Made by a program: the position numbers and the translations under genes. A DNA stretch of 64,000 nt from Reinekea blandensis MED297 (GTDB lineage: Bacteria > Pseudomonadota > Gammaproteobacteria > Pseudomonadales > Natronospirillaceae): the NCBI RefSeq assembly GCF_000153185.1, contig NZ_CH724151.1, positions 449,154-513,153 of the forward strand. The letters are read 5' to 3'. Position 1 is the stretch's first letter; the number at the start of each line of letters is the position of its first letter. Under the pieces are notes generated by a model that searched no databases, was not told where the DNA came from, and saw only the letters and a list, made by a program, of their open reading frames with translations. Of the stretch, positions 35,273 through 43,091 are shown piece by piece.

Positions 35273-36270
35273 GCCTGACCCGTCTGTTCCTTCTTCTGAT
35301 TCTGAGCGCATCCGCGTCACTTGCCTGCGACATCGACCCGGTTTTGCAACGCAGCGAAAAACTGGTTGAACAGGGTCGACATTTTCAAGCCATTGCCTGG
35401 CTGGAACAGAACAGCCAATGCCAACACCCACGAATCGAACTTGAGCGTGGGCAATTGTATTACCTGATCGGTCAAACCGACGAAGCTATTCGTATCTGGC
35501 AGGCAACGTTGCGCAACAACGACCTGCCGGATTCCGTGGCCAGCCATGTCAAACTGCGCATTGTTCAGGCAACGCTCTCACCACCGAAACGGATCAGCGG
35601 ACGATTAAAACTGAGTACGGCGCATGAGTTTCACTCTGAAAACGGACAGGAAACCACCCTCGGGCTGACAACCCTGGGGCAATGGCGTTTGGCGCCGGTG
35701 AACCTGTTAGGGTATCGCGCCACTCCGGCGCTCTCCGCGCAGATTTCAACGCTGCAACAGGTGACCTGGTCCCCGATCGACTATTCGCCGCTGTTTTATC
35801 TGACCACCGGCATGTCGCTGTCTACGCAACCTCTGCAAGTGGCATTGCACACCAAAGCGTACGCGGTCAACCGAGAATGGGTTCCCGCCATTGAAGGCCA
35901 GATAGACCAGACGACCGGGGCACTGTCACTGCGTTCCGAACTTGAATACCGCCCCACGCTAAACCTTTGGCGCTGGCGTGAATCTTTAACCTGGCAAGGC
36001 GATCGGATTCGACACCGACTCAGCAACACGCTGACCCACGAAGCCGAACAGTGGCGATGGGAAACGCTGTCGGCGTCCACCCGGGTGAACTGGCCCATTC
36101 GTCCACAGCTGACCTTGAGTTGGAACCCGGCGGATGCCCGAACCGAGCTGGAAGGCGACATTCGCTGGCCGTTGGGTGATCACGTCTGGTTAACGACCAC
36201 GGCAGGCACCACCCTCAGTCAACCCACAGAAAACTGGGCTAAACTTTCATTAACCTGGCAACGTCCCTAG
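35269..36270 (+). CDS. TPR-like / beta-barrel envelope protein
   Basis: A 333-residue exported protein. The signal peptide (about 1-19) ends in SLAC; the Cys could even be a lipobox (ASLAC), so lipidation is possible. Residues 25-100 form TPR-like helices (EQGRHFQAIAWLEQ, GQLYYLIGQTDEAIRIWQATL). From about 110 to the end there are regular amphipathic beta-strands separated by short turns, as in an outer-membrane barrel, but the protein ends QRP rather than in an aromatic residue. Together this suggests an outer-membrane barrel with a periplasmic TPR domain. The layout is reminiscent of surface-protein exporters of the Slam type, without direct evidence. It is coupled to the acidic-protein gene. 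Confidence 0.65.
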   Translation: MSLTRLFLLLILSASASLACDIDPVLQRSEKLVEQGRHFQAIAWLEQNSQCQHPRIELERGQLYYLIGQTDEAIRIWQATLRNNDLPDSVASHVKLRIVQATLSPPKRISGRLKLSTAHEFHSENGQETTLGLTTLGQWRLAPVNLLGYRATPALSAQISTLQQVTWSPIDYSPLFYLTTGMSLSTQPLQVALHTKAYAVNREWVPAIEGQIDQTTGALSLRSELEYRPTLNLWRWRESLTWQGDRIRHRLSNTLTHEAEQWRWETLSASTRVNWPIRPQLTLSWNPADARTELEGDIRWPLGDHVWLTTTAGTTLSQPTENWAKLSLTWQRP

Positions 36271-36319
36271 TGGGCCATACGTGTCTGTTGATGTATACGA
36301 CAACTGACAGAGGCTGTTC

Positions 36320-37003
36320 ATGACGGCAATCGAATATGCGCACATTGCGCTGGTCGAAGATGACCAAAGTCTGGCTACCTTAACCAGCGACTTTTTGACT
36401 CGTGAAGGATACCGGGTCACGCACTACGCCGAGGGCGCCTCGGCGCTGAAACACATTCCTGAAGCCAAACCAGACTGCGTTCTGCTCGACATCATGTTAC
36501 CCGGCCTTGATGGCATTGAACTTTGTCGACAATTGCGCAGTCGATACAGTGGGCCGGTTATCTTTCTGACGGCCAAAGGCGAAGCGCTCGATGAAATACT
36601 CGGGCTGGAAGTCGGCGGCGATGCCTATCTGGCCAAACCGATTGAGCCGCGACGATTACTTGCGCATTTACGCGCACAGTTGCGGCGAACAGCAACACCG
36701 ACGACCACCGAAACGGAATCAACCTCGGTTTTCCGCATCGACGAGCAGCGTGAGTGCATCTATCTGAACGATGATCCGTTATCGCTCTCCAACCCGGAAT
36801 ACCGGCTATTACAGTTATTACTCGGCAGTGAGCAGCGGGTAATCAACCGGGACGACATCATGCTGGCCGTGCGTGGCATAGAACACGATGGCATCTCCCG
36901 AACCGTGGACATTCTGATTTCGGATTTACGCAAAAAACTGCCAGACGCCGACTGGATTAAAACCATTCGGGGTAAGGGTTATCTCTGGGAAGGTCCGCAA
37001 TAA
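36320..37003 (+). CDS. RstA-like OmpR-family response regulator
   Basis: A 227-residue regulator. In the receiver domain, D57 in VLLDIMLPGLDG is the phosphorylation site, with acidic E13/D14/D15, T84 and K106. The winged-helix DNA-binding domain (about 135-225) has the OmpR pattern ending RTVDILISDLRKKL and KTIRGKGYLW. Sequence details such as ICRDLR-like ELCRQLRSRYSGPVIFLTA and RGIEHDGISRTVD resemble E. coli RstA. It is the presumed partner of the kinase at 33161. Confidence 0.9.
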   Translation: MTAIEYAHIALVEDDQSLATLTSDFLTREGYRVTHYAEGASALKHIPEAKPDCVLLDIMLPGLDGIELCRQLRSRYSGPVIFLTAKGEALDEILGLEVGGDAYLAKPIEPRRLLAHLRAQLRRTATPTTTETESTSVFRIDEQRECIYLNDDPLSLSNPEYRLLQLLLGSEQRVINRDDIMLAVRGIEHDGISRTVDILISDLRKKLPDADWIKTIRGKGYLWEGPQ

Positions 37004-37063
37004 CATACCCGCCGCACAGAAAATGCCTTATGGCGCTTTCCTTCCCGCTCGTTTACCGCTTGA

Positions 37064-38365
37064 ATGAATGATGACTTTGTAACAACGGAATTCAAGCGCG
37101 TGTCCAACACCTGGAAAAAGACCGCCCTGCTGTTCCTCAGCAGCCAAACGCTGTCACTGTTCGGCACCATGCTCGTGCAGTACGCCATTCTCTGGTACAT
37201 CACGCTCGAAGCCAAGTCCGGTGTCATGCTGTCGCTGCTGATTGTTATTGGTGTCTTGCCGATGTTGTTTCTCAGCCCGTTTGCCGGCGTTTGGGCGGAT
37301 CGTTACGACCGGAAAAAGCTGATCATTCTGTCCGATTCCTTGGTCGCGTTAACCACGCTCGGACTGGCCATCGCATTTGCACTCGGTTACGAAGCCTACT
37401 GGTTGTTTTTTCTGGCGTCCTTTTTACGGGCCATTGGTCAGGGCATCCAGATGCCGGCGGTCGCCGCCTTCGTGCCTCAGTTCGTTCCCAAAGAACACCT
37501 TATGCGCGTTAACGGACTGTTAGGCAGCATTCAGGCGGCCACCATGCTGGTCGCGCCGATGGCGGCAGGCGCCTTAATGTCCATCGCGCCGCTACAAACC
37601 ATCTTTTACATCGATGTGGTCACCGCGGCGTTGGCTGTCTTGGTGATGACCGTGTTTGTGCGGGTTCCTCCGCATGCAAGGGCCAGTAACCCTGCCGCAG
37701 AAAAAACCGCAACCTTCCATGATCTGAAGTTAGGCTTTCGTTATGTTCGACACCATACCTACCTGACCCGGTTTTTCCTGTTTTCAGCACTGTTTATGTT
37801 TTTAGTCGCACCGGTTGCGTTTCTGACGCCATTGCAGGTTGCCCGCTCGTTCGGCGAAGACGTCTGGCGATTGACCGCCATCGAGGTTTTGTTCAGTATC
37901 GGCATGATGCTTGGCGGTGGACTGCTGTCGATCTGGGGCGGTTTTCGTAACCGTGTCTATACCATGATGCTCGCGACCGTGATTGTTGGCAGCTTTACCA
38001 TCGCTCTTGGACTGGTACCCTGGTTCTGGGTCTACCTGGTACTGATGGGCGTCGTCGGCATCAGCATGCCGTTGTTCAATACCCCCGCCACCGTGCTGTT
38101 GCAGGAGCACGTTGAAGAAGCCTACATGGGCCGGGTCTTCAGTGTCATGACGATGATTTCATCGTCGGCGATGCCCGCCGGCATGCTGATGTTCGGACCG
38201 CTGGGCGATGTGATCGCCATTGAGTGGCTGTTAATCGGTACCGGCGCCGGGATTGTGCTGTTGGGTGTGGCGTTGAAACGAAGCCGGGTATTGATTGATG
38301 CGGGCTGGCCGGAATCCACAGTTTCTGAGACCAGTGATCCGACACCTGAATCGACGACAGACTAG
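37064..38365 (+). CDS. MFS transporter (MFS_3, EntS-like)
   Basis: A 433-residue, 12-helix facilitator of the MFS_3 group that includes the enterobactin exporter EntS and macrolide exporters. The opening KKTALLFLSSQTLSLFGTMLVQYAILWYI, motif A GVWADRYDRKKLIILSD and helix-5 segment NGLLGSIQAATMLVAPMAAG are characteristic. A polar C-terminal tail of about 25 residues is Ser/Thr-rich. No Shine-Dalgarno sequence is evident before the ATG at 37064. No siderophore genes are nearby, so the substrate is open. Confidence 0.85.
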   Translation: MNDDFVTTEFKRVSNTWKKTALLFLSSQTLSLFGTMLVQYAILWYITLEAKSGVMLSLLIVIGVLPMLFLSPFAGVWADRYDRKKLIILSDSLVALTTLGLAIAFALGYEAYWLFFLASFLRAIGQGIQMPAVAAFVPQFVPKEHLMRVNGLLGSIQAATMLVAPMAAGALMSIAPLQTIFYIDVVTAALAVLVMTVFVRVPPHARASNPAAEKTATFHDLKLGFRYVRHHTYLTRFFLFSALFMFLVAPVAFLTPLQVARSFGEDVWRLTAIEVLFSIGMMLGGGLLSIWGGFRNRVYTMMLATVIVGSFTIALGLVPWFWVYLVLMGVVGISMPLFNTPATVLLQEHVEEAYMGRVFSVMTMISSSAMPAGMLMFGPLGDVIAIEWLLIGTGAGIVLLGVALKRSRVLIDAGWPESTVSETSDPTPESTTD

Positions 38366-38676
38366 GCCTTAACTGTCCGGGACACGCGCCTAAGACCAAT
38401 GCTATCGTTGAGCAAAACGTGAAGAATCTCAACTATCCAAGAATTAATTACTGAAAGATTGACGACCTAGGCGCGGGTCGTAGCGAATCAATAGGAGCCA
38501 CGGGGTTAAACTCTGTGCTCAATGAGCTGCTCCGCATTGCGAACATTCGAATTAACATCCTTCTATCTCATACTGAAAATAACTAACAAACATAAGCCGT
38601 CAATACTCAATAGATAGAAGCCATAACAAGATCACCCGTCTGAATCTTCCATATGGCCTGTCGATTTTCTGAATGA
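38366..38676. other. AT-richer intergenic region without gene
   Basis: About 310 bases between two converging genes. No open frame of protein-like composition is present. A weak dyad (GAGC...GCTC near 38492-38520) is the only structure I noticed. The base composition is clearly more AT-rich from about 38,530 onward, which continues into the next gene. Confidence 0.4.
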
Positions 38677-39924
38677 TTAAACAAGTTCAACCACCTTTTT
38701 CTGGCGATACTTCAAGTACAGCGCCCAAACGTCGCTAATCCGTTCAAAATCACATTCCGAAACCACAACGCCTTTGTAATCCAGAATATAAATGTCAGGG
38801 CTTCCCGCAGACTCAAGAGCCTCTCCAACGACATTCGATTCATCGTATAGGACGGCGACATTTAAACCAGAAGCAATGGCTTCCCTTTCAGACTCAGTCC
38901 AATCATTATTGTAATCCCCGGCTATGACATTTACTCCTGAGAACACGTCACCGAAGTACTGTTTAACCTGTATATACGAACGAACAAACTGATCATATGG
39001 GCCATTAGAACGGTACCCACCTAACGCACAAACAATCATGAGCTGGTGATCCTCTAGTTCGTCCAAGTACTCGGATAATGACACTATGGTGTCTCGTCGA
39101 TTGAGCATTGGCAGTTGATAGTTCAAAGGAAAAGGATGACCGATGCGCTTAGCTTCTACCTGGTCATCTATACCCATGAGGCCCTCTAAAACCATTTTTC
39201 GCTTAATTCGGTCAACGGGTGCTAACCGATAAGATTCCTTCAGCACAGCAATTGCCTCTTCCTGTTTCCCCTGCGCCTTTAATTCCTGATACCAATAAAA
39301 ATGAGCCACACCAGAAAAATGCATTTCATGATGATGCTGATAGTTGTTAATAAACTCACCCACAAACATCATTCCGTTCTGTGTTTGGCCATTCTCGAAA
39401 AGCGCAACACCATGGAACAGAAGTTCAACCTCCGTCATAGCCATGTCTTTAAATACACCAGGCAACGTTTTACGCAACCACTGTGCTTTGCGGTTTTGCC
39501 ATCGTATGGCAAGTGCGATCAAAGCGTCATCACCAAATGAGCGCCACATGACATAGAGATCATCGGGCCTTCTGTATCGACCTTTGTAGTTCAGAAAAAT
39601 TCCTTCGGGCGATCGCTCACTTTCAATACCCATTGGGTACCCGTTGGTTTCAATCACCAGTGCTTCGTTGGTCCTGGGCAGATAGTATTCAATACGTTGA
39701 GTGACGCCTTGATCAGGCACCAGCTTGACATTGGCGTTGATGCCATCGTATCCGTTTAGCTGAAGGAGATAGTCCCCTTTTTGGATTCCTAAATAATCAG
39801 CAAGTGAACCACCAGCAACTTGAGTTACTAATCTGGCTTTGCTGGTGTCAGGGGGTGTGTTCAGCGATGTTTTCTGTTGCCGGTAAATGCATTGATTAAA
39901 AATTTCTTTCAGCTCTAAAGACAT
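38677..39924 (-). CDS. PDZ-domain protein with cysteine-less thioredoxin-like domain
   Basis: A cytoplasmic protein of 415 residues from the ATG at 39924 (AAAGGACAG upstream; an earlier in-frame start is less likely). Residues about 30-100 contain a PDZ-like fold (GGSLADYLGIQKGDYLLQLNG). The middle (about 150-260) is helical and TPR-like (QEEAIAVLKESYRLAP). Residues about 275-410 look like a TlpA/AhpC-type thioredoxin fold (LMIVCALGGYRSNGPYDQFVR, then SPDIYILDYKGVVV). No CXXC is present where the redox motif should be. I do not know this domain combination as a named family. It is slightly AT-richer than its neighbours. Confidence 0.6.
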   Translation of the reverse strand: MSLELKEIFNQCIYRQQKTSLNTPPDTSKARLVTQVAGGSLADYLGIQKGDYLLQLNGYDGINANVKLVPDQGVTQRIEYYLPRTNEALVIETNGYPMGIESERSPEGIFLNYKGRYRRPDDLYVMWRSFGDDALIALAIRWQNRKAQWLRKTLPGVFKDMAMTEVELLFHGVALFENGQTQNGMMFVGEFINNYQHHHEMHFSGVAHFYWYQELKAQGKQEEAIAVLKESYRLAPVDRIKRKMVLEGLMGIDDQVEAKRIGHPFPLNYQLPMLNRRDTIVSLSEYLDELEDHQLMIVCALGGYRSNGPYDQFVRSYIQVKQYFGDVFSGVNVIAGDYNNDWTESEREAIASGLNVAVLYDESNVVGEALESAGSPDIYILDYKGVVVSECDFERISDVWALYLKYRQKKVVELV

Positions 39925-40033
39925 CGTGCTGTCCTTTAATCCTCTGTTCCTTGGGGAGAGTCCCACTGAGTTGAGCGCATTCTATGCGACTCAACCATAC
40001 AGTGATGCCTGCAAAGTGATACCATCATCTAAT

Positions 40034-40073
40034 AAAAAAGACCAAAGAACGACTTCGTTAATTGGTCTTTTTT
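40034..40073 (-). terminator. trpBA terminator
   Basis: Arms GACCAA and TTGGTC, extended by six A/T pairs on the outside and an inner AACG/CGTT stem, form a long hairpin with six T on the minus strand. It lies about 45 bases after trpA. The plus strand also ends in a T-run, so it may work both ways. Confidence 0.8.
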
Positions 40074-40117
40074 TAAAGGGCATCGGGATGGCGCTGACAC
40101 AAATCAGCACTTAGCCT

Positions 40118-40882
40118 TTAACTCAGCTCAGCATCCGTTAACAGGGTTTTCATTTTCTGTGCGGCGACATCGCTGCCGCTGTCCCGCTGCCATTCAATAT
40201 ACTTCGAGCAGAAAGCCGCGACTTCAGCGGTGCCTGTCAGGGCTTTCAAATCGTCCGCCGCGCGCACCCCAAATCCAATGGCCAGTGGCAGGTCAGTATG
40301 CTGCCGGATGCGCTTCACATAGGCATGAAATTCTTCACCCCATTGCGTTTGCTTACCGGTCACGCCCATACGCGAGACAACATACACCATGCCGCGCGCG
40401 CTTTTAGCAATGCGGGCCACCCGCTCGTCAGAAGTATTCGGCGTCACCATCAGGATCGGCGCCAGTCCCAGCTCATCCAGCAACGGCATAAAGGGTTCGA
40501 ACTGTTCCACCGGCATGTCCGGAATGATCATACCTTTGAACCCGGCCGCGGCGGCATCGCGGAACAGTTGTTCCAGCCCATACCGATACAACGGGTTCAG
40601 ATAACTCATCAGAATAAAGCTGGCATCGGGATGCTGCTTGGACACCTTGGCGCACAACTCCAGGGTGGCTTTTACCGAACCGCCGGTTTTTAACGCTTCG
40701 TAACAGGCGTTAACCAGCGTATGTCCATCGGCGACCGGGTCACTGAACGGCACCTGCAACTCAATGAGTTTGACGCCACTGTCGACTAAGCCGGCGATGG
40801 CTTTTTCATTTTCTTCCAGCGTCGGGAAGCCAACCACGGCGTGCGACATAACCTGCAATCGATCGTTCTGTTTCGGAAACAT
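40118..40882 (-). CDS. trpA: Tryptophan synthase alpha subunit
   Basis: Cleaves indole-glycerol phosphate to indole, which is channelled to TrpB. The 254-residue protein keeps the catalytic pair E41 and D52 (ELQVPFSDPVADG) and the phosphate-binding segment SRMGVTG and GFGV. It is shorter than the usual 268 residues and deviates near the end. The standard GSAIV-type phosphate motif is replaced by AAFCSKYIEW, so it belongs to a divergent branch. Its ATG overlaps the trpB stop (TGATG), which implies translational coupling. Confidence 0.9.
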   Translation of the reverse strand: MFPKQNDRLQVMSHAVVGFPTLEENEKAIAGLVDSGVKLIELQVPFSDPVADGHTLVNACYEALKTGGSVKATLELCAKVSKQHPDASFILMSYLNPLYRYGLEQLFRDAAAAGFKGMIIPDMPVEQFEPFMPLLDELGLAPILMVTPNTSDERVARIAKSARGMVYVVSRMGVTGKQTQWGEEFHAYVKRIRQHTDLPLAIGFGVRAADDLKALTGTAEVAAFCSKYIEWQRDSGSDVAAQKMKTLLTDAELS

Positions 40883-42144
40883 CAGCGGTTCTCCTTCGCG
40901 GCATCAACCAGTTCCTGTGAGCGTTCAGCTTCACGTTTCAAAAATTCCGGCCATTCAGGTTGAGGGAAAGCACGGGCAATGTTGAAAATGTCTTTATCTC
41001 CCCGACCACTGAGATTGATCACCAGGTGTTGGTCCGGGCGCATGGTTTTGGCGCGCTTAAAGCCGCCGGCCAAGCCGTGCGAGCTTTCCAAGGCGGGGAT
41101 GATGCCTTCGGTTTTCATCAGCAACTTAAACGCTTCGGTGACTTCGGTATCGGTGGCGCTTTCCGGTGTGACCCGGCCGGTTTGAGTCAGGTGAGCCAAA
41201 ATCGGCGAGACGCCGACATAATCCAACCCGGCAGCGATAGAATGGGTATCGCCTAACTGGCCATCGTCATTTTGCAGGAACAGGGTTTTATACCCCTGGG
41301 CAATCCCCGGCTCGGCGGTGTCCGGTAACAACCGAATGGAATGCTCACCTTCTTTGAAACTCAGGCCGCCTGCTTCGACCCCCACCAGCCCCACGTCTTT
41401 GTCATCCAAAAAGGCCGCAAAAGCACCCATGGCATTAGACCCGCCACCAACACAAGCGACTACTTCATCTGGCAACTGACCCATCTGCGTCAGTGCCTGT
41501 TCGCGCATTTCCTGCGAGATCACACTCTGAAAATAGCTGACCAGTTCCGGGAATGGAGCTGGACCACAGGCCGTGCCTAACACGTAGTGCGTGGTCTCAA
41601 CGGAAGCCGCCCAATCTCGCAGCGCTTCGTCGAGCGCTTCTTTCAGGGTACGGGCACCGGTGGTAACACCCACCACTTCCGCGCCGAGTTGTCGCATCCA
41701 GAACACGTTGGAATACTGTCGTTCAATGTCGTCAGCGCCCATATAGATAGTGGCCTGCAACCCGAGACGTGCGGCCATGATCGCCGTCGCCAATCCGTGT
41801 TGACCGGCACCGGTTTCGGCAATCACCCGCTTCTTACCCATGCGTTGCACCAGCAAACCCTGGCCCAGCACATTGTTCACTTTGTGCGCACCGGAATGAT
41901 TGAGGTCTTCGCGCTTCAGCCAGATCTGAGCACCGCCTAACTCTTTTGATAGCCGGCGCAGTGGTGTTAACGGTGTAGGACGCCCACTGAACTCCTGACA
42001 CAGGGTGACATATTCCTGCCAGAAAGAAGGGTCTTCCCGCAGCTCATTGAACATAGTTTCAAGTTCGGTCAGCGCTGGCAGCAGAATTTCGGGGACGTAA
42101 CGTCCACCGAATTCGCCGAAGTAGCCATTTTCACTGCGGATCAT
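40882..42144 (-). CDS. trpB: Tryptophan synthase beta subunit
   Basis: PLP enzyme that joins indole and serine. I start at the ATG at 42144 (MIRSENGYFGEFGGRYVPE), with GAGAGGTG five bases upstream, giving 420 residues; an upstream in-frame start exists but lacks a site. The PLP lysine is in HSGAHKVNNVLGQ. AETGAGQHG carries the catalytic Glu, GGGSNAMG binds the PLP phosphate, and ESSHG and SGRGDKD follow. trpBA stand alone, without trpF or trpC, facing a divergent TetR gene. Confidence 0.95.
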   Translation of the reverse strand: MIRSENGYFGEFGGRYVPEILLPALTELETMFNELREDPSFWQEYVTLCQEFSGRPTPLTPLRRLSKELGGAQIWLKREDLNHSGAHKVNNVLGQGLLVQRMGKKRVIAETGAGQHGLATAIMAARLGLQATIYMGADDIERQYSNVFWMRQLGAEVVGVTTGARTLKEALDEALRDWAASVETTHYVLGTACGPAPFPELVSYFQSVISQEMREQALTQMGQLPDEVVACVGGGSNAMGAFAAFLDDKDVGLVGVEAGGLSFKEGEHSIRLLPDTAEPGIAQGYKTLFLQNDDGQLGDTHSIAAGLDYVGVSPILAHLTQTGRVTPESATDTEVTEAFKLLMKTEGIIPALESSHGLAGGFKRAKTMRPDQHLVINLSGRGDKDIFNIARAFPQPEWPEFLKREAERSQELVDAAKENR

Positions 42145-42193
42145 AAGCACCTCTCTGAGGGTTAGGTTGGTGGTGATCACCAACTGGACTTTA

Positions 42194-42208
42194 ACTAAAC
42201 GGTTTAGT
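42194..42208. promoter_or_regulatory. Putative TetR operator between trpB and tetR-like gene
   Basis: ACTAAACGGTTTAGT is a perfect seven-base inverted repeat around one base. Outer bases (CTTTA / TAAAG) extend the symmetry with a one-base slip. TAAAC-N-GTTTA is a frequent operator core for TetR-family proteins. It lies 49 bases before the trpB ATG and 40 before the regulator ATG, so it could control both. Confidence 0.65.
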
Positions 42209-42248
42209 AAAGTTTGGATCAGATACTCAGAGATTTCAAGCCCCGATT

Positions 42249-42704
42249 ATGGCGCAACCATCAAAAAAGAATCTGATTGCTCACGCCGCCCTGCCGCTGT
42301 TCCTGGAGAATGGCCTGAAGGGTTCGTCCATCGATATGGTGGTTAAAGCCTCCGGGGTTTCCAAACCCACGGTCTACAACCACTTTCCCGATAAAAGCTA
42401 TCTGGTCAGCTATGTCGTTGAACTGTGGTTGTCCACACAACCGGCGCCAGCTTTTAGGGCAAAAACGCTCAACGGTCTGACCCGTGAGTTCTCTCGACAA
42501 TGGATGAACCCGGAAGCCGTAAGACTCTATGGTTTGTTACTGGGTGAGCGAGGACGTGCCGAAGCCGCCCTCGCGACCTTTCTTCAGCAGTACGATGCCA
42601 TTTGGCGACAGTGCTTGTCCGATCGAGCCGAACAGCAGGGTTTGGACGCCGTCGCACTCAATCATGCCGCCAGCCACACCCTCTTTACACTGCTGTCAGC
42701 CTGA
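42249..42704 (+). CDS. Short TetR-family regulator
   Basis: A 151-residue protein whose N-terminal 50 residues form a TetR helix-turn-helix: AHAALPLFLENGLKGSSIDMVVKASGVSKPTVYNHFPDK, given here as landmarks. The C-terminal ligand domain is only about 95 residues, shorter than the usual 140-150, so it may be a compact form or an erosion product. It is divergent from trpBA with a palindromic operator between them. It may regulate trpBA, itself, or both; control of trp genes by TetR would be unusual. Confidence 0.8.
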   Translation: MAQPSKKNLIAHAALPLFLENGLKGSSIDMVVKASGVSKPTVYNHFPDKSYLVSYVVELWLSTQPAPAFRAKTLNGLTREFSRQWMNPEAVRLYGLLLGERGRAEAALATFLQQYDAIWRQCLSDRAEQQGLDAVALNHAASHTLFTLLSA

Positions 42705-43091
42705 CCAATCAGTCAACTTTCATGTGACGCCACTCACATTTCTTAAAAAACGTCGTGAGAATGCAAAGTTTTTGACGCAGATCGACGACGCCTTTTTACC
42801 GCTTGAATGTCGTGTAATCGTGGGCACCGACTCACAATTTTTGAGCCTCATACATCAATCGTCGGATTATTTTTCACGTAAACGGTTACAACAGTTCGTC
42901 AGATTGAACAGCAACGAACGACGTTCACAAAACGTCTGACGACCCGTTCGCAGCAACCTTTTTTCCGTTCTGCCATGCTCTGCGCCCTTCGAATATGTTC
43001 ACTCGATGTCAGGACTGATCACCTGTAAGTGAAACGGACCTCAGAAATAGCTGCGAGACAGCAGCCACGTTAAAAAGGAAGCACACAACTT
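42705..43091. other. Intergenic region upstream of the subtilase gene
   Basis: About 390 bases with no convincing gene. A dyad GACGTT-CACAA-AACGTC (42920-42936) and several CGTCG/ACGTT motifs are present and could bind a regulator. A GGAAGC precedes the protease ATG at 43092. Confidence 0.35.

Noticed and set aside
34995-35333. 112-codon Arg/His-rich minus-strand frame opposite the acidic protein
   Set aside because: It is the complement of GAT/GAC/GAA repeats, which necessarily gives Arg/His-rich antisense; not independent evidence of a gene.
42529-42939. 136-codon plus-strand frame after the TetR gene
   Set aside because: It is in another frame over the end of the TetR gene and continues into AT-rich non-coding sequence.
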